A DNA stretch of 64,000 bases, taken from Chelydra serpentina (Eukaryota > Chordata > Testudines > Chelydridae). Below the pieces are notes generated by a model. That model did no database searches. It had not been told where the DNA came from and worked only from the letters and a program-made list of their open reading frames with translations. A program made the translations under genes and the position numbers. Where the stretch lies: contig JBAIAC010000010.1 in assembly GCA_037349315.1 (NCBI GenBank), positions 28,746,001-28,810,000 on the forward strand. The letters are read 5' to 3'. Positions 58,810 through 64,000 of this stretch are shown here, piece by piece; within the stretch, counting starts at the first letter, position 1; every line of letters starts with the position of its first letter.

Positions 58810-58980
58810 CCTTAAAGTAAACAGAAAGACTTCCCCTGGACTTCAGTGTGTCAGGCCCTTAGACATTATTACATTGGCAATGGTGTGCTAAGTATCTTCC
58901 AGACAAGATGAGGAAAAAGTCCATCTCCCAAAGAGCTCACAATCTAAAAACAGACAATGTACGGATGAAGGATAGGGGAT
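58810..58980. repeat. Old interspersed repeat
   Basis: The phrase CCCAAAGAGCTCACAATCTA, followed by an AAAACAGACAATG-like sequence, is shared with the repeat at 440-513. It lies between the 75 and 62 bp utrophin exons. Confidence 0.45.
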
Positions 58981-59409
58981 ATGATGCAACAAATGTCATA
59001 GTGATTGAGTGGTGAAGTTTAGCAAGAGTCTTACTAGCTATGATTTCCGTAATGTCATGATTTTGTTAACAACTCTTGAGATGGGAGCATGGATGGATGG
59101 ACAGGTAGACGGGCAGTCAGAAAGAGATACATACTATCAATTTTACAAACTGTTAAATATAGTCATATCTTTTCCTATTTAACAACATTTTATCCTTGCA
59201 TTCCTCAGATAGAAGGCATTTCAGAGTAAATGCAGATGTTTACATGGGCATACTGCTGAATCAGCCCTACCCTATCATCATAAACTAGGCTTTATTGCTT
59301 TGAGTCATTGCAAACCATAGCATACTACAGGCTATGCATCCTTGCTTAAATGCACAGGGAGCCTGAGTCCTATGATCACCTGAGGATAGAGATATGATTG
59401 CTATTTAAA

Positions 59410-59430
59410 ATTAAATAAATAAATAAATTA
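59410..59430. repeat. AAAT microsatellite
   Basis: Four to five copies of AAAT. Confidence 0.7.
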
Positions 59431-59624
59431 CATTACAAGGTAAAGCCACAGAAAACATTCTATTGAATTAAAGTTGTTTACTGAATAACAATACAGATTG
59501 TGTGATTAAAATATCAAAATTCCTAGCTCTAAGTCTTCAGTCACATAGCAAGGTATGCTTAGTTAAATTCATGAAAGCTCAGTCATAGTCAGCAGACAAT
59601 GAGAGTTTCAGTCAACCTGTTAGA

Positions 59625-59928
59625 AGTGGTCCCCAAACTTTTCTGGCTCACACCCCCCCCTTACCACTGCACACTGCCCACCAACCGGGGCCGAGAGTGG
59701 GGCTGTGGCTCGAAGGGAAGAGAGGAGATGTGGACAGGAGTAAGGGGGCCGAGGCTGGGGCCAGGAGCAGAGCCCAGGGCCAGCAGCTGGGGTCAGCAGC
59801 CAGGAGCAGAGCTGGGTGGTGCTTCCTCCCCGCCCCCCGGGAGGGCTGGCTTGGATCCCAGCTGTACCCTCCTGAACAATCCTCAGTGCACCCATAGGGG
59901 GGCACACCCCACAGTGTGGGGACCTCTG
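59625..59928. mobile_element. hAT MITE between two utrophin exons
   Basis: AGTGGTCCCCAAACTTTTC at the left faces CAGTGTGGGGACCTCTG at the right. TGTTAGA flanks both sides (59618-59624 and 59929-59935). The body is GC-rich with repeated GGAGCAGAGC and CAGCAGC units. It ends about 48 bp from the donor of the WW exon. Confidence 0.82.
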
Positions 59929-59976
59929 TGTTAGATGAACTCCATAACATTGATTATGTAAAGGAAGTGTACTCAC

Positions 59977-60038
59977 CTAGGGACTGGAAGAGTTCAGACA
60001 TTTTAGGATGATCCCAACAGGTTGTTTGTGTCTGGTGA
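59977..60038 (-). CDS. UTRN: Utrophin exon, second half of WW domain (equivalent of DMD exon 63)
   Basis: This 62 bp exon encodes the C-terminal half of the WW domain, which helps bind the PPxY motif of beta-dystroglycan under the plasma membrane. The acceptor reads TTATAG and the donor CTAG|GTGAGT on the minus strand. The peptide includes [10 protein letters not shown], with the second conserved Trp and the Pro of the WW fold, followed by a SELFQSL helix start. The exon begins in the third base of a split Asn codon and ends with one base of the next codon. The length equals dystrophin exon 63. The exon with the first half of the WW domain was not found above this position. Confidence 0.93.
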
Positions 60039-61880
60039 CTATAAGAGAACAAAAGAAGCAAAGTTTGAGGGGGAAAAAACCAAAGAGAAAACACATTTTG
60101 TGGCACATACAGATTAAACTCTTTGGTTATAAGTAAAACAGAAAAATTCCTCAGCTGTTATATCAAATTACAAGATTTGTATCATCCAGTTGCTTGAAGC
60201 ATTTGATCAAATAATAACTTGTAAGATAACCATCCCATATTTAGCATCCACTAGAATTATTTATTTCGGATCCTTTTTCAGTCCTACTTTTGTCTGTTCT
60301 CTCTCACTGTACCGGTTGGCCTCTGCTTCTGAAACCAAGACGATAACTAATAAGGTAAAGATGCAAATTCCCTGCTGTCTCAGCATGCCAAACTCATTTT
60401 TAAATTTTTGAAGTGTTTTTACAAAAGGGAGGCTTTTATTTCATAGTCTTCATTATGTATTTGCTATTAGTCAATATCAGAATACAAACAGTGATCTTAT
60501 GACTTATCCATAATACTTTTAATGAAGCGCATAGTAAATTTTCCCACATGCATATCTGTAGCTACCTAATGTCACAGGATGAGTTTCTACATGTATGCTC
60601 TCAGAACATGAAGATACAACGAGCAGCACCTTTTAACAGCACTGGTTAAACTATCAAAGTATCATGTATCCAGCCATGTGGATAAAATGCAGCTTATCTC
60701 ATGCGCAATGAAATCTCAATTTTTTCATCAGTGATGTTTTGGTTCTATTTCTGTATATTAATTGTTGGAAAGATTATACATTCATACCACACACGGGTGT
60801 TTAAATTTAAATCAGATTAATTAGACAATTGATATACTGGATGTTATACTAAAAAGACCATAACATTCCTGCTAAGAATTAACTAGTTAGTACTGTAAAT
60901 GAAATGATCCCAGGTTAGTGAATTAAGCAATATTTAATGAAGCAGAAAAACCTACTGTCTTTAATCATTGTTTTAATTTGAACTGGTCAGCAAGCAGACA
61001 CAGAAATAAGCATAAACAAATGTTTTCATAAAATTACTTAATTTCTGAATGTATAGAACTGTTACCATATGTGAGAAAATGTGCTAATTGCAGCTTTTTA
61101 AAGAGAGGACGGTAATTTGAGGAGTCTATATATCTGTCATACTCTTAAAAAAAGAAGGGGTATTTATTTGAACTTGTCAGTAAGCAGACACACAGATAAG
61201 CATAAACAAGTGTACAGTACAAAATAAATATTAAGAACTGGCTACATTTTAACTCTTGACAGTTTTGATTTTTAAAAGGTTTTCTGCTTCTGGTACTTTT
61301 TTTGGTAGAAGTTATTTAGCATATTATAACAAAACAATGTGGCATGGTACTGTGACCAGGATTTACCAAAGAAGTGAGGGGGGAAACAAGAAAGATGTCA
61401 TGGTTTGATAAGCATCCAGGGGTTCCAACATTCTTTAAAAAAAAATCTGGACTGAAAGTCTCATGAAAATACTTTCTTGGGACATTTCTGACATTCAGAA
61501 GAACTCGGTTTCTTATAAAAGAGTATCCAAATATTTCAGAACCTTAAAGTAGAGAAAATTTGTTTCAAATTTGGCTGTCAAAGCTTCCTGGGCAGAGGGA
61601 GGCACTTAATTTTCCCATATACAGATGCTTTTGTTCTTAACTGAATTACAAGATGGTATTTCGCCATTGAACTCAGTGGGGCATATCTTCAGCAGGTGTA
61701 AATGGGTGTACCTTCCGACTGATAGCTGAGGATCTGGCCCAGTCATACCTTCAACCATATTGTAGAGAGAGGAAGCATTTGTTCTTTTTTACTAAATATT
61801 TCTAGACAGACACTGGAAGGCAAAAAATAGCAGCATACCCAAGTGACAGGACTCTACCCAACCTACGGATTAGTCTGTAA

Positions 61881-62177
61881 GGGTACGTCTATACTCACGC
61901 GTCCTGTCGGAGGAGTCCAATCGATCTTCTGGGTTCAATTTATCGCGTCTTGGATAGACGCGATAAATCGAACCAGGAAGTGCTCCCCCCGTCGACGCTT
62001 GTAATCCTGCTCGACGAACGGAGTAGGCGGAGTCGACGGGGGAGCCTGCACGCCACGTGTGGACCCCGGGTAAGTACCTTTTCATTCGAACTAAGATAGT
62101 TTGACTTCAGCTACGTTATTCACGTAGCTGAAGTTGCGTATCTTAGTTCGAATTGGGGGGTTAGTGTAGACCAGCCC
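61881..62177. mobile_element. Harbinger-like MITE with internal hairpins
   Basis: GGGTACGTCTATACT at the left faces AGTGTAGACCAGCCC at the right, and TAA flanks both sides (61878-61880 and 62178-62180), the 3 bp duplication typical of PIF/Harbinger. Inside are two strong hairpins: TCGATTTATCGCGTC-type arms near 61935-61972, and ATTCGAACTAAGATA with TATCTTAGTTCGAAT at about 62084-62153. Confidence 0.85.
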
Positions 62178-62185
62178 TAAGACCT

Positions 62186-62335
62186 GAATTCAGGAAAGAA
62201 TTAAGCATCTGCTTAAATCCTATCCAGCTATATTCAGGAAAGCAATTAAACATGTTCTTAACTTTAAACACATGCTTAAAGTTACAGATCTGCTTAAATG
62301 CTTTCCTGAACGGGGACAACGTCCTAAACTGCAAT
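62186..62335. repeat. Palindromic short repeat
   Basis: CAGGAAAGCAATTAAACATG and later CTGCTTAAATGCTTTCCTG form imperfect inverted arms around TTAACTTTAAACACATGCTT. The same phrases flank the Tigger-like element at 33528-34373. Confidence 0.55.
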
Positions 62336-63799
62336 CTTAGACGGGTTTCAGTTTCATAATAAAATTATGTGAACTGAATACAAAAAAGTCAAAGCCTTGA
62401 TATCCTGGACTAGAAAATAGTGCCAATGCCAAAAGAAAAACATCCAATCATCGAAGTTTTACAATCTCTAAAAGGAAGCCTTAAAAATGCCACTTTGTAT
62501 GTCCTTGTCTGCAACAAAGTCATCTGAAAGAAAACAGTAACATTTCTAGACTTGACAGTTATTCCCTGTCAGACAAACTAATAAATCAGCAGTGAAACCA
62601 ACTCAGAAAGAAAGAAAACCTGTGTCTCTTGGTGCACTGTTGGCCCAGGGCTAAAGCGATTTACTGTGCTGCATTCTGAATGATTCTAGTGTAGCAATAA
62701 ATTAAGATTCCTATGCCAGGGTAAGGGGCCTGTATAGCTTCAGTAAATGGGAATGGAAAATGTAATATAATGGTCTGCATTGATCAGCCCATTAAGTAAT
62801 CTGAGAACTATTGCCTCAGCTATTCTCTCACCGAGGATGCAGGAGGCTGATATTGCCAAGTGTCTCCAATACAGTGTTAAGTGAAATGCTGTCATCATCA
62901 CCTCAACTGTTTCTCACTGGCCTACATTGCTAGCATCAGTTGTATCCATCAAACTCTATGGTCACATCTAAAATAAGGGCCATTAGTAAAGTTAATTTAG
63001 GAACGCTCATTTGAAGCAGTAATGAGTCTCGCAAAAAAAAAAAAAAAGAGTGTCTGCTAAGTGGAACATGGTAGTTTGAGAAACACTTAAATACAGTTTA
63101 TATCTGATTTTTAAAAATTAACATTTCAAAGGATTTAAAAGCTAAAATATTTGCTATAGTCCAATCCCCAGATGGATGTGCATATAATAGATCACTCTCT
63201 GGTTCACCCCAAGCCCTGTTGATCTGAACTGTTGAACTCTCTTCAATGGCACTATTCACACACTTAAATACTTTGCTGAATCAGGGCCTCTGTACCTCAG
63301 TCCACTCATCTGTAAAACAGGTATTATGAAACTTGACTACCATCATCAGCTGGAAGGTGCTGTAGAAGTGCAAAATTTTAGTATTAGCTCCTATTACCTA
63401 TCAAACATAATGATGAAATTATATTACCAATGATGGCTCTAAATTTCTCCTCCCCAACACAAAATTGTTATATTCTATTAGGCCCAAAGGAGTGGCATTT
63501 TTCTCATTATTTAAGAACTACTGTATAGACAATTCAGTTCAGTATATTTATGACAAAGGGGGAGGAACTGAAAATAACTTTTACATAGAAAAAGTAATCA
63601 CTTCAGAACATCTTTTTAACGCTTACTGTGGAATGCCAGGACTTGTGACATCTTCGCTGGCATAATCACGGGCAATTTGGACTCCTGGTCCTGTAGGATT
63701 AATATCCCCCAAATTGGATAACCGAGTATTAAGAACTGTCTGGGATCCCTGGATAATTTTTCTTTTAATGAATAATAATAATTGTATCATCATTATTAA

Positions 63800-64000
63800 A
63801 ATTACATATATACTTTTCTATGGCACTCTACGTGAAAATCTCAAAGGGCTTCACAAGTGTTATTTTAGCCTAACCATATGCCACATGAAGTGTTATTTTC
63901 CTATTTTATATATGGTTAAAAATGAGGTAAAGAGAGGTTAAGTGAATCTGTCCATGTGACATAGCCCAAAGGTAAAGTAAGGATTAGACGCCAGGAACCC
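63800..64000. repeat. Ancient repeat at the window edge
   Basis: AAAGAGAGGTTAAGTGAATC and CACATGAAGTGTTATTTTCC resemble the repeat at 54900-55085. It is cut by the end of the window. Confidence 0.4.

Larger units (their letters stand above)
60039..64000 (-). other. UTRN: Utrophin intron upstream of the WW exon (partial)
   Basis: This is AT-rich intron sequence. It holds a Harbinger-like MITE (61881-62177), a palindromic repeat (about 62186-62335), an A15 run near 63031 and an ancient repeat at the right edge. I looked here for the first WW exon (61 bp in dystrophin, encoding the PYYIN region) and did not find it. Confidence 0.7.

Overview
This 64 kb window is vertebrate nuclear DNA, most likely from a turtle (Testudines; a crocodilian is the main alternative). 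The only host gene I can support is part of utrophin (UTRN), on the minus strand. Seven consecutive coding exons are present. In transcription order they are 59977-60038 (62 bp), 58520-58594 (75), 51549-51750 (202), 40564-40649 (86), 30806-30963 (158), 27087-27253 (167) and 20278-20389 (112). Every exon has an AG acceptor, a GT donor and compatible phase. Their lengths equal those of human dystrophin exons 63-69 as I remember them, but the residues are those of utrophin. Together (862 bp) they encode the second half of the WW domain, the two EF-hand-like regions and the ZZ zinc finger, which form the beta-dystroglycan-binding part of the protein. I found neither the preceding WW exon (above 60038) nor the next exon (below 20278), so the gene continues off both ends.

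Everything else is intron, densely packed with transposable elements, often nested. The turtle assignment rests on these elements: CR1 LINE tails, a tRNA-headed SINE with a CR1-like tail, large Penelope-like elements, DIRS-like and Tx1-like retrotransposons, and many hAT, Harbinger and mariner/Tigger-type non-autonomous DNA transposons.

Layout from low to high coordinates. 1-20277 (intron): small TIR elements, a hAT transposase relic (3049-4167), a LINE reverse transcriptase relic, a head-to-head Penelope-like pair (8263-9710), a mariner-like MITE, two solo LTRs and a decayed DIRS-like element (about 16680-19530) carrying a nested hAT MITE. 20390-27086: CR1 copies, a tRNA-derived SINE, a Penelope tail with a hammerhead-ribozyme-like core, a GGATA microsatellite and a hAT element. 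27254-30805: CR1 tails and a MIR. 30964-40563: a Tigger-like element, and a solo LTR split by a Tx1-clade LINE whose reverse transcriptase frame stays open for 825 codons; the LINE is flanked by a perfect 41 bp target duplication. 40650-51548: CR1, LTR-like sequence, a long Penelope-like element interrupted by a hAT, and a further hAT with a perfect 8 bp duplication. 51751-64000: sparser intron with MIR, hAT and Harbinger-like elements.

I found no tandem gene cluster, CRISPR, operon or other new host system. The most interesting structures are the open Tx1 LINE with its long duplication and apparent internal deletion, the inverted Penelope pair, and the hammerhead-like RNA relics. No searches were run: family names rest on motifs, termini and target duplications read by eye.
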